The position numbers and the translations under genes are program-made. Below, one piece after another: positions 1 to 8,944 of a DNA stretch of 64,000 bases (the stretch's first letter is position 1; each line of letters starts with the position of its first letter). A model generated the notes under the pieces. The model was not told the DNA's origin, did not search any database, and was given only the letters and a program-made list of their open reading frames with translations. Location: contig CAVYWS010000002.1 in NCBI GenBank assembly GCA_963772265.1, positions 124,001-188,000 on the forward strand, written 5' to 3'. The stretch comes from Mayfieldus sp963772265. GTDB taxonomy: Bacteria > Actinomycetota > Thermoleophilia > Solirubrobacterales > 70-9.

Positions 1-1281
1 CTCACGGGCGATGATCGCGGCGTGGCAGGTGCGCCCGCCCCGGTTGGTGACCAGGGCGGCCGCCGTCTTCATCACCGGCTCCCAGTCGGGCGTGGTCATG
101 TCCGCGACCAGGACCTCGCCCGGCTCGAAATCCGAGAGCTGGGTCAGCTCCTTGATCGGATGGGCCTTCCCGGAGGCGATCCTCTCGCCCACCGAGCGGC
201 CTTCGGCGAGGACCTCCCCCTGCTCCTCGAGGACGTAGGTCTCCAGCCCGGTCGGCTCGCGCTGGGAGGCGACCGTCTCGGGTCGCGCCTGGACCACGTA
301 GAGCTCGCCGTCGAGCCCGTCCTTGGCCCACTCCATGTCCATCGGGCGCCCGTAGTGGTGCTCGATCTTGATCGCGTAGTCGGCCAGCTCGAGGACGTCC
401 TCGTCGCCGATGCAGAAGTGCTCGCGGTCGGCCTTCGGAGTGGGGATGTTGCGAACCGTGTGCTTGGTCTCCCCTTCGACGAAGATCATCTTCACCGCCT
501 TGTCGCCGAGCAGACGCCGCAGAACCGCCCGGTGGCCCTGTTCGAAGGTCGGCTTGTGGACGTAGAACTCGTCCGGGTCGACCGCCCCCTGGACCACGTT
601 CTCGCCCAGCCCGTAGGCCCCGGTGATGAAGACGACGTCGCGGAAGCCGGACTCGGTGTCGAGCGAGAAGAAGACGCCGGATGCCGAGAGGTCGGAGCGC
701 ACCATCTTCATCACTCCGATCGAAAGCGCGACATCGAAGTGGTCGAAGCCCTGGTCGATGCGGTAGTGGATCGCGCGGTCGGTGAAGAGGCTGGCGAAGC
801 AGCGCCGGCACGCCTCGAGCAGGCTCTCGTCGCCGTGCACGTTGAGGTAGGTCTCCTGCTGGCCGGCGAAGCTCGCCGTCGGCAGGTCCTCGGCGGTGGC
901 CGAGCTTCGAACCGCGAGGCTGACCTCATCGCCGTACTCCTCCTGCAGCCGCCGGTAGCCGGCCAGGATCTCGTCCGCCAGCAGCTCCGGCAGCCCGGCG
1001 CCGTAGACGATCTCGCGCGCCCGCTTGCCGGCTCTGGGAAGACCTGCGACGTCCTCCGCCTCGAGGGCGTCGAGGGCCTCGTGCAGCGCTTCCCAGGCCC
1101 CGGCCTGCTCGAGCATGTCGCGGTAGCCCTGGCTCGTGGTCGCGAATCCGTTGGGGATCTTCACCCCCTGGTCGGAGAGCTCCCTGTACATCTCACCCAA
1201 GGAGGCGTTCTTGCCGCCGACCAGCGGCACGTCGTCGATCCCGAGTTCCTCGAAGAAGCGGACGTAGGTGAGCTGATTCAC
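1..1281 (-). CDS. ppsA: Phosphoenolpyruvate synthase (pyruvate, water dikinase), 3' end cut by window edge
   Basis: Converts pyruvate, ATP and water to PEP, AMP and phosphate, the entry step of gluconeogenesis from pyruvate; cytoplasmic. The first 427 codons are present and run off the left edge (E. coli PpsA is about 790 residues). The N terminus carries the family signature VGGKNASLGEM at residues 21-31 of the ATP-grasp domain. The last residues in the window carry the phosphohistidine signature GGRTCHAAIIARE with the catalytic His at about 420. The GTG start at 1281 is chosen because GAGG lies about 7 bases upstream and the protein opens directly on the conserved N terminus. It is the last gene of a minus-strand run: pyruvate kinase-like, HD hydrolase, ppsA. 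Confidence 0.93.
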   Translation of the reverse strand, partial: MNQLTYVRFFEELGIDDVPLVGGKNASLGEMYRELSDQGVKIPNGFATTSQGYRDMLEQAGAWEALHEALDALEAEDVAGLPRAGKRAREIVYGAGLPELLADEILAGYRRLQEEYGDEVSLAVRSSATAEDLPTASFAGQQETYLNVHGDESLLEACRRCFASLFTDRAIHYRIDQGFDHFDVALSIGVMKMVRSDLSASGVFFSLDTESGFRDVVFITGAYGLGENVVQGAVDPDEFYVHKPTFEQGHRAVLRRLLGDKAVKMIFVEGETKHTVRNIPTPKADREHFCIGDEDVLELADYAIKIEHHYGRPMDMEWAKDGLDGELYVVQARPETVASQREPTGLETYVLEEQGEVLAEGRSVGERIASGKAHPIKELTQLSDFEPGEVLVADMTTPDWEPVMKTAAALVTNRGGRTCHAAIIARE

Positions 1282-1306
1282 GTGTGCCTCAGGATGCCAG
1301 CACACT

Positions 1307-2002
1307 CTATTCGGTGCTTGCAGCGCGCGTCCGCGCTGCTGTGGCTCCGCGCCTTGGCGGCGCCAGCAGGCGATCCAACTCACGCGCCGAACGTCGAAGC
1401 TCGTCCGCGAGGAACCCGGGGCGCAGCTCGGCGAAGCGGGTGGCGAGGGCGTCGTAATAGCAGCGCACATCCTCGCGCCGGTGCCCGGAGCGCGCCCAGA
1501 GATCCTCGCCCTGATCGCGGTAGTCGCGCACCAGCGTTCGGGCGTTGTCCAGCTTGTCGGCCAACGAGACACGCAGGGCACTTGAGGAGGAATCGCCGAG
1601 ACGATCGACGTATCGCTGCTTGCGCTCGGGCCAGGGCGGCTTGCGGTCGAGGAAGCTGTCGGTGCATTCGTTGACGATCTTCGCCACCTCCTCGCCATAG
1701 CGGCGGCGGATCTCCGCCATCCGTGCCATCCCTCCCTGGTCCTCGGGAGCATCGTGCAGAAGCGCCGCGATCGCCTCATTCTCCGAGCCCCCATCCTCGA
1801 TGACCAGGCCGGTGACCCGGAGAAGATGCCCTATGTAGGGCTGCCCGTCGCCGTCCTTGTGCTGCTGGGCGTGCAGGCGGGCCGCGTAGACGAGCGCGTC
1901 GCTGAAGCGATCGCCAAAGTCGCGGGTTCTGGCCCGCTCGATCGTCTCTGGAACCAACTGATTCACCTGATTCACCACGGCCCCGATCGCGATCGCCGGC
2001 AC
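1307..2002 (-). CDS. HD-domain phosphohydrolase, RelA/SpoT hydrolase-like
   Basis: 231 residues. The arrangement YIGHLLRV, then LLHDAPED (the HD pair), then SLADKLDNA matches the metal-binding hydrolase half of RelA/SpoT proteins; no synthetase or TGS domain is present. Family members of this size include small alarmone hydrolases, so (p)ppGpp or a related nucleotide is a plausible but unproven substrate. GTG start at 2002 preceded by GAGGGGG about 9 bases upstream; several in-frame GTG codons lie within the next 13 residues and could also serve. It follows the pyruvate kinase-like gene by 13 bases and precedes ppsA by 25, so the three are probably one operon, which would put nucleotide signalling next to PEP/pyruvate interconversion. 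Confidence 0.75.
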   Translation of the reverse strand: MPAIAIGAVVNQVNQLVPETIERARTRDFGDRFSDALVYAARLHAQQHKDGDGQPYIGHLLRVTGLVIEDGGSENEAIAALLHDAPEDQGGMARMAEIRRRYGEEVAKIVNECTDSFLDRKPPWPERKQRYVDRLGDSSSSALRVSLADKLDNARTLVRDYRDQGEDLWARSGHRREDVRCYYDALATRFAELRPGFLADELRRSARELDRLLAPPRRGATAARTRAASTE

Positions 2003-2015
2003 CGGCGGCGCCCCC

Positions 2016-3512
2016 TCACCATGAGCGCAGTGCCCGCAGACGGGAGGACTTCTTGAACTGGTGATCCTCCATGCGCCCGAGAAGATCGTCCAGTAGCGCC
2101 ACCGCCTCGACCGCGAATGGCCCCTTGTTGAGCATCACGCACTCGGCGCGCTCGGCCATCGCGGCGTCGGTGATCTCTGCCCGGGCGCTGAAGCCCCTGT
2201 GAACGAAGGTGTCGAGCACCTGGGTCGCCCAGATCACCGGCACGTGCGCCGCTTCGCACAGCCACAGCAGCTCCTCCTGGATCTCGGCGAGCCGAAGATG
2301 GCCGAGCTCGACCGCCAGGTCACCGCGGGCGATCATCACCGCCAGCGGCTGGCGTCCCGCCCCTTGGACGATCAGCTCGGGCAGGTTCCGGACTGCGAGC
2401 TTGGTCTCGATCTTCGCCACCAGCGCGATCGAGTCGAGACGGTCGAGCCGCTTCGCAAGCTCCTGCTGGAGCACATCGATGTCGCCCGGGCGCTGCACGA
2501 ACGAGTGCCCGACCATGTCCGCGTTCGCCGCCACAGCATCAAGGTCGGCGAGGTCTTTCGGGGTGAGGGGATCGAGATGAAGCTCGGTGTCTGGCAGGTT
2601 CAGTCCCTTGTCTACCCGCAGCCGCCCCCCCTTCTTCTTTGTTCGGGTGACGCGAAGCACCGCGGCGTCGCCGTCCCTGCGCTCGACGGCCGCTCCCAGC
2701 TTGCCTTCGTCGACCCAGACCGAGTCCCCGGGTTTCACCTGCATCACGATCTCCGGGAGTGAGGGCTGGAATTGAGCGTGGTAGCCGGTCTGACCCTCGC
2801 GCGGCCGATCGGCCCGCATCAAGATGCGGTCGCCGACCTGGAGGCGAAGGCCGGTTGGCGCCTGCACCGCGGCGATGCGCGCTCGCGGACCACAGAGATC
2901 CATGCATACGAGGCAGGGCCTTCCGCGGGCGACCACGGCACGGCGCACGTGGTGGGCCATCGCCGCCCATGCCTCCGCATCGTCATGGGCGCAGTTGATC
3001 CGCGCCACGTCCATCCCCTGCTCAACCAGGGCTCCGACAAGCTCCGCGTCGGTGGCCGCCGCGGTGGGAAGCGTGACCATGATCCGCACCTCGCGGTTCG
3101 CCGGCGCCGGGCCGAGCGCCGCCGCGGCGTGCTGCTGGAGCAGTTCGTGGCCGCGGTAGAAATCGGGGTTCGGGGCCGGAATCGAGCCCTCCATCGAGCC
3201 TTCAAGACGCTCGAGAATCGCGATCACGGCGTCGAGGTTCTCCAGCACCTGCGCCTCGCAGCGCCCCAGGGAGGAAAGGCCCCAGGGCATCAGCTCGAGC
3301 TGCAGCTCACGCAGGTCGCGGCGTCGAAGCGCGATGTAGTAGGCGAGGTTTTGGGCGCTCGGCAGATACTCCTTCCGCTCGATCCGTGAGCGCCATCGAT
3401 CCTCGAGGATCCGATCGCCCTCCGTCGCAACCTCGGCCCGCAGGGCAACCAGCGCCCCGCAAAGCTCGGCGGCGCCTCTCGACGCGGGATCCGGTCTCGC
3501 GCCTCCAGCCAC
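2016..3512 (-). CDS. Atypical pyruvate kinase-like protein with N-terminal extension
   Basis: 498 residues. Residues from about 140 onward form a divergent pyruvate kinase barrel: VARINCAHDD, CMDLCGPRAR, ALVAKIET (catalytic Lys), MIARGDLAVELG (metal-binding Asp/Glu region) and ATQVLDTFVHRG all align with classical motifs. The N-terminal 130 residues are a helical extension that ordinary pyruvate kinases lack, and the C-terminal allosteric domain is missing, the chain ending in VMLNKGP followed by a short basic tail. Expected reaction is PEP plus ADP to pyruvate plus ATP, but this subfamily is not characterised to my knowledge and direction or substrate may differ. The GTG start is uncertain because AAGGA directly abuts it. 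Divergent from the POR operon; heads the HD-ppsA run. Confidence 0.78.
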   Translation of the reverse strand: MAGGARPDPASRGAAELCGALVALRAEVATEGDRILEDRWRSRIERKEYLPSAQNLAYYIALRRRDLRELQLELMPWGLSSLGRCEAQVLENLDAVIAILERLEGSMEGSIPAPNPDFYRGHELLQQHAAAALGPAPANREVRIMVTLPTAAATDAELVGALVEQGMDVARINCAHDDAEAWAAMAHHVRRAVVARGRPCLVCMDLCGPRARIAAVQAPTGLRLQVGDRILMRADRPREGQTGYHAQFQPSLPEIVMQVKPGDSVWVDEGKLGAAVERRDGDAAVLRVTRTKKKGGRLRVDKGLNLPDTELHLDPLTPKDLADLDAVAANADMVGHSFVQRPGDIDVLQQELAKRLDRLDSIALVAKIETKLAVRNLPELIVQGAGRQPLAVMIARGDLAVELGHLRLAEIQEELLWLCEAAHVPVIWATQVLDTFVHRGFSARAEITDAAMAERAECVMLNKGPFAVEAVALLDDLLGRMEDHQFKKSSRLRALRSW

Positions 3513-3594
3513 TCCTTGCCTCGCCGGCGGATGGAACCTCGGCTCGATCTCGACAGGCAGAAGAGGCGACCATAGGGCAGGCCGGCCGCGGCGC

Positions 3595-3651
3595 TGTAAC
3601 CAGCTTGTAAATCCGGGCGCGACCCCCGCCCAATGGGCGGTTGTGGTTACA
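3595..3651. promoter_or_regulatory. Nested inverted repeats in the divergent pyk-like / POR intergenic region
   Basis: TGTAACCA (3595-3602) is mirrored by TGGTTACA (3644-3651). Between them lies the near-perfect palindrome CCGCCCAATGGGCGG (3626-3640). Both sit between two divergently transcribed central-carbon operons. Such symmetry suggests operator sites for a dimeric regulator, which is inference; the regulator is not identified. Confidence 0.4.
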
Positions 3652-3682
3652 TCGGAGTCTGCTTCGGAAGGGAAGTGAGGAG

Positions 3683-4264
3683 TTGTTCCAGGTTCGCATT
3701 CACGGTCGTGGCGGCCAAGGGGTGGTCACGGCCGCCGAGATGCTCTCGCTCGCCGCCTTCACCGAGGGCCGGCACGCGCAGGCATTTCCGAGCTTCGGCT
3801 CCGAGCGCTCGGGCGCCCCGGTCGTCGCCTTCTGCCGCATCGACGACGCCGAGATCCGGGCGCATGAGCCGATCGCCCACCCCGACGCGCTGATCGTCCA
3901 GGACCCGACCCTGCTGCACCAGGTCGACGTGTTCAGCGGCCTCGACCCCGACGGCTACGTGCTGATCAACTCCTCGCGCAGCTTCGAGGAGCTCGGCCTG
4001 GGCGAGCTGGCAACCCGGTTTCGAGCCGAGCGGCTGCTGACCGTCCCCGCGACCGACCTGGCCCGCGAGCACCTCGGCCGGCCGATTCCCAACGTCGTGC
4101 TGCTGGGCGGCTTCGCGGCGTTCAGCGGTCAGGTCTCGATGTCGTCGATCGCCGCAGCGGCGCGGGAGAAGTTCCCCGGACCGGTGGGAGACAAGAACGT
4201 GTCGGCGGCCGAGGCGGCGTTCGAGTATGTGGAGCGCGAGATCACGGAGCTGGCCGGTGCCTGA
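3683..4264 (+). CDS. porG: 2-oxoacid:ferredoxin oxidoreductase, gamma subunit
   Basis: Gamma subunit of a pyruvate/2-oxoacid:ferredoxin oxidoreductase, which oxidises a 2-oxoacid plus CoA to acyl-CoA and CO2 and passes electrons to ferredoxin. The N terminus VRIHGRGGQGVVTAAEML and the following FPSFGSERSG are hallmark gamma-subunit sequences; about 193 residues, the usual length. I choose the TTG at 3683 because it places the start directly before the conserved domain with AAGGGA about 9 bases upstream; an in-frame TTG at 3641 would add 14 unconserved residues and overlap the palindromic region. It overlaps the alpha subunit gene by 8 bases, so translation is coupled. Confidence 0.88.
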   Translation: MFQVRIHGRGGQGVVTAAEMLSLAAFTEGRHAQAFPSFGSERSGAPVVAFCRIDDAEIRAHEPIAHPDALIVQDPTLLHQVDVFSGLDPDGYVLINSSRSFEELGLGELATRFRAERLLTVPATDLAREHLGRPIPNVVLLGGFAAFSGQVSMSSIAAAAREKFPGPVGDKNVSAAEAAFEYVEREITELAGA

Positions 4265-5516
4265 GCAGATCGAGGGCTCCCAGGCGGTTGCCCAGTCGGT
4301 TGCCCTCTGCCGCCCCGAGGTGGTCTCCGCCTATCCGATCTCGCCCCAGACCCACATCGTCGAGGGGCTCTCCGACATGGTCAGGACGGGGCAGCTCGAG
4401 CCCTGCGAGTACCTGATGGTCGAGTCGGAGTTCGCGGCGATGTCGGCCTGCATCGGAGCCTCCGCGGCCGGCGCCCGCGCCTACACGGCCACCGCCAGCC
4501 AGGGCCTGCTCTACATGGTCGAGGCGCTCTACAACGCCTCCGGCCTGGGGTTGCCGATCGTGATGACGGTCGCCAACCGGGCGATCGGGGCGCCGATCAA
4601 CATCTGGAACGACCACTCGGACAGCATGTCGCAGCGCGATTCGGGCTGGATCCAGCTCTACGCCGAGTCCAACCAGGAGGCGGTCGACCTTCACATCCAG
4701 GCCTTCAAGCTCGCCGAGCGGCTGTCGCTTCCGGTGATGGTGTGCATGGACGGCTTCATCCTCACCCATGCCTACGAGAGGGTCGAGATGCCGACCCAGG
4801 AGCAGGTCGACTCGTTCCTGCCGAGCTTTGAGCCCCGCCAGCTCCTCGACCCCGCCGAGCCGGTGACGATCGGGGCGCTGGTGGGGCCGGAGGCGTTCTT
4901 CGAGGTCAAGTACCTGATGCACGCCAAGCAGATGCAGGCGCTCGACGTCATCCCGCAGCTCGCCGACGAGTTCGCCGGCGAGTTCGGCCGCGAGTCCGGC
5001 GGCCTGATCAGCGAGTACCGGACCGAGGACGCGGAGACGATCGTCGTCGCGCTCGGCTCGGTGCTGGGCACGATCGAGGACGTCGTCGACGAGCTGCGCG
5101 AGGGGGGCATGAAGATCGGCGCCCTCGGCATCAAGTGCTTCCGCCCCTACCCGCTCGAGGAGGTGCGCGAGGCGCTCTGCCGAACCGAGCGGATCGTCGT
5201 GCTCGAGAAGGCCTTCGCGGTCGGCGCCGGCGGCATCGTCGGCCAGAACGTGAGGCTGGCGCTCTCCGGACTCGTCTCACAGGTCTACGACGTCGTCGCC
5301 GGGCTCGGCGGGCGCCCGATCACCAAGCAGTCCCTGCACGCGCTGTTCGCCGACCTCGACGCCGGCCGGCTCGAGGTGGGGCGGCTCACCTTCCTCGATC
5401 TCGACCGGGAGCGGGTCGAGCGCGAGCTGGAGCGGATGCGGGTCGGCGGACGCACCGGCCCCCATGCCGAGAACATCATCCGCGACCTGGGCATCGTCGC
5501 CGCCCGCCCACACTGA
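4257..5516 (+). CDS. porA: 2-oxoacid:ferredoxin oxidoreductase, alpha subunit
   Basis: About 419 residues starting at the GTG at 4257, inside the end of the gamma gene. The opening GSQAVAQSV and AYPISPQTHIVEGL match PorA-type alpha subunits, which form part of the thiamine diphosphate and CoA site. The central stretch with NIWNDHSD and the C-terminal domain with VGAGGIVGQNVRLAL are also typical. The match is closer to pyruvate than to 2-oxoglutarate enzymes, but substrate cannot be fixed from sequence. Second gene of a tight four-gene set; the beta gene begins 10 bases downstream. Confidence 0.88.
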   Translation: MPEQIEGSQAVAQSVALCRPEVVSAYPISPQTHIVEGLSDMVRTGQLEPCEYLMVESEFAAMSACIGASAAGARAYTATASQGLLYMVEALYNASGLGLPIVMTVANRAIGAPINIWNDHSDSMSQRDSGWIQLYAESNQEAVDLHIQAFKLAERLSLPVMVCMDGFILTHAYERVEMPTQEQVDSFLPSFEPRQLLDPAEPVTIGALVGPEAFFEVKYLMHAKQMQALDVIPQLADEFAGEFGRESGGLISEYRTEDAETIVVALGSVLGTIEDVVDELREGGMKIGALGIKCFRPYPLEEVREALCRTERIVVLEKAFAVGAGGIVGQNVRLALSGLVSQVYDVVAGLGGRPITKQSLHALFADLDAGRLEVGRLTFLDLDRERVERELERMRVGGRTGPHAENIIRDLGIVAARPH

Positions 5517-5526
5517 GGAGGAACGG

Positions 5527-6669
5527 TTGGCCGACCAACGCGAGCAGAAGATCAAGCTCTACCAGACCGACACCTTCGCGGTCGGAAACCGGCTCTTGGA
5601 CCCCGACCAGCGCTCTGTGCAGGCCCGCATGGACCGCTCCAACACGCTGACCTCCGGCCACCGCGCCTGCCAGGGCTGCGGCGAGGCGCTCGGTGCCCGC
5701 TACGCGCTCGACGCAGCGATGCGCGCCACCGACGGCCGGCTGATCGCCGCCAACGCCACTGGCTGCCTCGAGGTCTTCTCGACCCCCTTCCCCGAGTCCT
5801 CGTGGCAGCTGCCCTGGATCCACTCGCTGTTCGGAAACGCCCCCGCGGTGTCAACCGGGATCGCGGCGGCGCTGAAGGCGAAGGGGATCGACGACGTCCG
5901 CGTGATCGGCCAGGGCGGCGACGGCGGCACCCTCGACATCGGCTTCGCCTGCCTGTCCGGGATGTTCGAGCGAAACGACGACGTGCTGTTCATCTGCTAC
6001 GACAACGAGGCCTACATGAACACCGGCGTGCAGCGCTCCAGCGCCACGCCGCCGGCGGCGCGGACCTCGAACACGAAACCGCTCGGAGGACAGCCCGGCA
6101 ACGTCTTCGGCAAGGGCAAGAACGCGCCGCTGATCGCGATGGCCCACGAGATCCCCTATGTGGCGACGGCCACCGTCGCCGAGCTGCGCGACCTCGAGGC
6201 AAAGGTCGAGCGGGCGATGGAGTTCCGCGGCGCCCGCTACATCCACATCTTCGTCCCCTGCCCGCTCGGTTGGGGCTCGGCTTCGCGCGACACGATCCGG
6301 GTCGCGCGGCTGGTCAAGGAGACCGGCCTTTTCCCCGTCTTCGAAGCGGAGAACGGAGAGCTGAGCGGTGTGTCGAAGATCCGGCGCCGGGTCCCGGTCA
6401 CCGAGTACCTGAAGCTACAGCGCCGCTACGCGCACCTCTTCGGCGATCCGCCCCGCACCGATGTGATCGAGCAGATCCAGGCGGTCGCCGATCGAAACAT
6501 CCGCCGCTTCGGCCTGCTCGCCGAGGACGGCGAGGGAGCCGACCTGCCGGGAGAAGCGACCGACATCGCGGGAGGCGACACCCGGGCCGAGCGCGACCCT
6601 GCCCGCACCGCCGAGCAGGAGACCAACCTGATGCGCCTGCTCGCGTCCACCCCGCACGGGCCGCAGTGA
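5527..6669 (+). CDS. porB: 2-oxoacid:ferredoxin oxidoreductase, beta subunit
   Basis: Binds thiamine diphosphate and an iron-sulfur cluster. With the TTG start at 5527 (preceded by GAGGAGGAA), residues 45-55 are GHRACQGCGEA, holding the first cluster cysteines (48 and 51), and residues 129-136 are QGGDGGTL, the diphosphate-binding GDG motif, followed by CYDNEAYMNTG. About 380 residues, longer than classical PorB (about 300); the last 50 residues are polar and look disordered. Its TGA overlaps the ATG of the following NAD(P)-binding subunit by one base. Confidence 0.88.
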   Translation: MADQREQKIKLYQTDTFAVGNRLLDPDQRSVQARMDRSNTLTSGHRACQGCGEALGARYALDAAMRATDGRLIAANATGCLEVFSTPFPESSWQLPWIHSLFGNAPAVSTGIAAALKAKGIDDVRVIGQGGDGGTLDIGFACLSGMFERNDDVLFICYDNEAYMNTGVQRSSATPPAARTSNTKPLGGQPGNVFGKGKNAPLIAMAHEIPYVATATVAELRDLEAKVERAMEFRGARYIHIFVPCPLGWGSASRDTIRVARLVKETGLFPVFEAENGELSGVSKIRRRVPVTEYLKLQRRYAHLFGDPPRTDVIEQIQAVADRNIRRFGLLAEDGEGADLPGEATDIAGGDTRAERDPARTAEQETNLMRLLASTPHGPQ

Positions 6670-8303
6670 TGGACAAGCCCTTCGCGATCACGCTCGACGT
6701 CGGCTCCAGCCTCGCCAACAAGACCGGAAGCTGGCGCACCGAGCGCGCCGAATACGTCGATCGGCTCCCCCCCTGCAACCATGCCTGCCCGGCCGGCGAG
6801 AACATCCAGGCCTGGCTGTACCACGCCGAGGAGGGCGAGGCGGGATACGAGCCGGCCTGGCGGCAGATCATGGAGGACAACCCGTTCCCGGCGATCATGG
6901 GGCGGGTCTGCTACCACCCCTGCGAGTCGTCCTGCAACCGCGGACAGCTCGACGAGTCGGTCGGGATCCACTCGGTCGAGCGCTTCCTCGGCGACGAGGG
7001 GATCAAGCGGGGCTGGACGGTCGAGCCCTCTGCCTCGCCGAGCGGCAAGCGGGTGCTGATCGTCGGCGCCGGCCCCTCCGGCCTGGCCGCCGCCTACCAC
7101 CTGACCCGCCTCGGCCATGAGGTGACGATCCGCGACGCGGGCTCGGCGGCCGGCGGGATGATGCGCTACGGCATTCCCCAGTACCGGCTGCCCCGCGACG
7201 TGCTCGACGCGGAGGCGGGCCGGATCATCGACATGGGCGTGAACCTGGAGCTGAACAGCGACGTCACCAACGTCCTGGAAGCGATGCGGGAGGGCGGCTT
7301 CGACGCCGCCTTCCTCGCCGTCGGCGCCCACATCGGCAAGCGCGCCTACATCCCGGCCGGCGACAGCGCCCGCATCCTCGACGCGGTCTCGCTGCTGCAC
7401 GGCATGGAGGAGGGCGAACGACCGATGCTGGGCCGCAAGGTGGCGGTCTACGGAGGCGGCGACACCGCGATGGACGCGGCACGGACCGCGAAGCGGCTCG
7501 GGGCCTCGGACGCGGTGATCGTCTACCGGCGCACCCGCGAGCGGATGCCGGCCCACGACGTCGAGGTCGAAGAGGCCGCGCAGGAGGGCATCGAGATGCG
7601 CTGGCTCTCGACCGTCAAGCACGCTGACGAGGGCAGGCTGCAGATCGAGCGCATGGAGCTCGACGACTCCGGCTTCCCGCAGCCGACCGGCGAATTCGAG
7701 GAGCTGGAGGCCGACTCGCTGATCCTTGCCCTGGGCCAGGAAGCCGATCTCTCGCTGCTCGAGGGGGTGCCGGGGATCGAGTCCGAAGACGGCGTCGTCA
7801 AGGTCGGGCCGGACCTGATGACCGGCCACCCGGGAATCTTCGCCGGCGGCGACATGGTGCCGGCCGAGCGCTCGGTGACGGTGGCAGCCGGCCATGGCAA
7901 GAAGGCGGCCCGCTGCATCGACGGATGGCTGCGCGGCGAGGCCTACCGGCCGCCCCCCAAGCACGACCTGGCGACCTTCGAGACCCTCAACACCTGGTAC
8001 TACGCCGACGCGCCGCGCAGCGTCCAGCCGGAGCTCGAGGTGGCCCGCCGCAGCAGCGGCTTCGAGGAGGTCGTGCAGGGTCTCGACGAGTCGACCGCGC
8101 TCTACGAGGCGCGCCGCTGCATGTCGTGCGGCAGCTGCTTCTCGTGCGACAACTGCTACGGCGTCTGCCCCGACAACGCGGTGATCAAGCTCGGCGAGCC
8201 GGGCGAGCGCTACGAGATCGACCTCGACTTCTGCAAGGGATGCGGGATGTGCGTCGCCGAGTGCCCCTGCGGCGCGATCGAGATGGTTCCGGAGGAGGTT
8301 TGA
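6669..8303 (+). CDS. NAD(P)-binding GltD-like flavoprotein fused to a PorD-type 2[4Fe-4S] ferredoxin domain
   Basis: 544 residues in three parts. Residues 30-90 carry five Cys (36, 40, 81, 85, 89) as in the iron-sulfur N terminus of glutamate synthase small subunits. Residues 127-460 form the FAD/NAD(P) module, with GAGPSG at 133-138 and a second dinucleotide motif VYGGGDTAMD. The last 60 residues contain two CxxCxxC-type cluster motifs (CMSCGSCFSC and CKGCGMCVAEC) like the delta subunit PorD. It is the fourth gene of the POR operon, so the likely role is moving electrons between the oxidoreductase or ferredoxin and NAD(P)H. The electron route is inferred; the domain order is directly visible. 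Confidence 0.85.
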   Translation: MDKPFAITLDVGSSLANKTGSWRTERAEYVDRLPPCNHACPAGENIQAWLYHAEEGEAGYEPAWRQIMEDNPFPAIMGRVCYHPCESSCNRGQLDESVGIHSVERFLGDEGIKRGWTVEPSASPSGKRVLIVGAGPSGLAAAYHLTRLGHEVTIRDAGSAAGGMMRYGIPQYRLPRDVLDAEAGRIIDMGVNLELNSDVTNVLEAMREGGFDAAFLAVGAHIGKRAYIPAGDSARILDAVSLLHGMEEGERPMLGRKVAVYGGGDTAMDAARTAKRLGASDAVIVYRRTRERMPAHDVEVEEAAQEGIEMRWLSTVKHADEGRLQIERMELDDSGFPQPTGEFEELEADSLILALGQEADLSLLEGVPGIESEDGVVKVGPDLMTGHPGIFAGGDMVPAERSVTVAAGHGKKAARCIDGWLRGEAYRPPPKHDLATFETLNTWYYADAPRSVQPELEVARRSSGFEEVVQGLDESTALYEARRCMSCGSCFSCDNCYGVCPDNAVIKLGEPGERYEIDLDFCKGCGMCVAECPCGAIEMVPEEV

Positions 8304-8944
8304 GCGACGAGGGGAAGATCACCGTGGTCCTCGCTGAGGACCACGAGATCGTGCGGGAGGGGATCCGCATGGTGCTCGAGGCGGAGCACGACATCGAGGT
8401 GGTCGCGGAGGCGGGCGACAGCGACGCCGCGCTGCGCTACGTCAACGGGCACAAGCCGACGATCCTGGTGCTGGACATCAACATGCCGGGCCGCCCCAGC
8501 CTCGAGATGATCCCCGACGTCGTGAAGACGTCCCCGGGCACCGCGGTCGTGGTGCTGACGATGCAGAACGAGGCCGCCTTCGCCCGCGAGGCCTTCCAGC
8601 AGGGCGCGAAGGGGTTCGTCGTCAAGCACGCCGCCGCGAAGGAGCTGGTCGACGCGGTGCGCAAGGTGGTCGCCGGCGAGACCTACATCAACCCGCAGCT
8701 CGGCGCGCGGGTGGCGTCAGAGCCACCGCCGGAAGCGGGGCCGCCCGATGGGCTGACCGACCGCGAAGCCGAGATCCTCGGCCTGATCGCGCTCGGGTAC
8801 ACCAACCCGCAGATCGCCGAGCAGCTGGTGATCAGCGTGCGCACGGTGGAGACCCACCGCACCAACATCCAGGGCAAGCTGGACGTCCACCAGCGCTCGG
8901 ACCTGGTCCGTTACGCGCTCGACCACGACCTGATTGCTCGCTAG
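8300..8944 (+). CDS. NarL/FixJ-family response regulator co-transcribed with the POR operon
   Basis: 214 residues: receiver domain with the phospho-acceptor in VLDINMPG (Asp 59) and conserved Lys near 107, then a LuxR-type helix-turn-helix (LTDREAEILGLIALG to VHQRSDLVRYAL). The TTG start overlaps the TGA of the flavoprotein gene and is preceded by GGAGGAGG, so it belongs to the POR operon. Its stop TAG lies in a CTAG shared with the stop of the convergent histidine kinase at 8941. The kinase is therefore the obvious partner. DNA target unknown; autoregulation of the POR operon is a reasonable guess only. Confidence 0.9.
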   Translation: MSDEGKITVVLAEDHEIVREGIRMVLEAEHDIEVVAEAGDSDAALRYVNGHKPTILVLDINMPGRPSLEMIPDVVKTSPGTAVVVLTMQNEAAFAREAFQQGAKGFVVKHAAAKELVDAVRKVVAGETYINPQLGARVASEPPPEAGPPDGLTDREAEILGLIALGYTNPQIAEQLVISVRTVETHRTNIQGKLDVHQRSDLVRYALDHDLIAR

